A stretch of DNA of 64,000 bases from Saccoglossus kowalevskii (taxonomy: Eukaryota; Hemichordata; Enteropneusta; Harrimaniidae), in NCBI RefSeq assembly GCF_000003605.2, contig NW_003145293.1, forward strand, positions 263,955 to 327,954, given 5' to 3'. Position numbers and translations under genes: made by a program. The notes under the pieces were generated by a model, which did no database searches, was not told the origin of the DNA, and saw only the letters and a list, made by a program, of their open reading frames with translations. Below are positions 63,835-64,000 of this stretch, one piece after another (positions within the stretch are counted from its first letter, which is position 1; every line of letters starts with the position of its first letter).

Positions 63835-64000
63835 GTGAGTTTTAATGTCAATTGCTTTACAGAATAGAGTTCGAAATTCCCTGGGCAGAATATGATAAGT
63901 TTGCGTATAAAAAGATAACGGATATTATGTTAAATGTGTTTGAGTTTATTCACAAGGGCCGGATTTTTACCTTTTCTTCTCAGCCTTCAAATCTGATATG
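63835..64000 (+). other. UTP11 intron 2 (start only)
   Basis: Begins GTGAGT. No sequence matching the next conserved part of UTP11 (the DDYRKKQ-type region) appears before the window ends. Confidence 0.8.

Noticed and set aside
1-64000. CRISPR arrays, bacterial operons, phage or viral genes
   Set aside because: No regular repeat-spacer structure, no operon-like gene packing and no viral protein signatures; the spliced exons and gene density are those of an animal genome.

Overview
This is a eukaryotic, animal genomic window. It is AT-rich (I judge roughly 36-38% GC by eye) and almost entirely non-coding, with one 50-N assembly gap at 10528-10577. Two genes are secure. At the left edge, on the minus strand, is an intact intronless class III POU-homeobox transcription factor (Brn1/2/4 or POU3 type, 414 aa, 128-1372). 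At the right edge, on the plus strand, are the first two coding exons of UTP11, a small-subunit-processome (U3 snoRNP) protein: 61443-61502 and 63773-63834, with a 2270-bp intron. The gene continues past the window. An intronless POU3 gene beside an intron-rich UTP11 fits a slowly evolving bilaterian, and an invertebrate deuterostome such as a hemichordate is a reasonable guess. The sequence alone does not prove the phylum.

Layout: 1-127 is the 3' flank of the POU gene. 1373-1640 is its proximal promoter, with two inverted CCAAT boxes. About 60 kb of intergenic DNA (1.6-61.3 kb) lies between the divergently transcribed genes. It holds no gene I can recognise. Instead it holds microsatellites, a local tandem duplication, weak traces of retroelements (one reverse-transcriptase-like remnant and two tRNA-like SINE candidates), several palindromes and hairpins, and scattered motif groups of the kind found in developmental enhancers: SOX-OCT composites, POU dimer (MORE) palindromes, homeodomain and SOX clusters, and a ~26-bp motif shared between two sites 6 kb apart. 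60.4-62.4 kb holds two diverged copies of a promoter-plus-exon-like module that flank UTP11 exon 1. The UTP11 promoter has a ZNF143/Staf-like site and an ETS site, as in many housekeeping genes.

The POU3-UTP11 adjacency is itself informative, because human POU3F1 and UTP11 are, as I recall, neighbours at 1p34.3. A developmental transcription factor, a gene desert and a housekeeping bystander together look like a genomic regulatory block. The most notable single unexplained element is a compact 71-nt hairpin at 52148-52218 with 21-bp arms, which is precursor-miRNA-like in size and pairs best when read from the minus strand.
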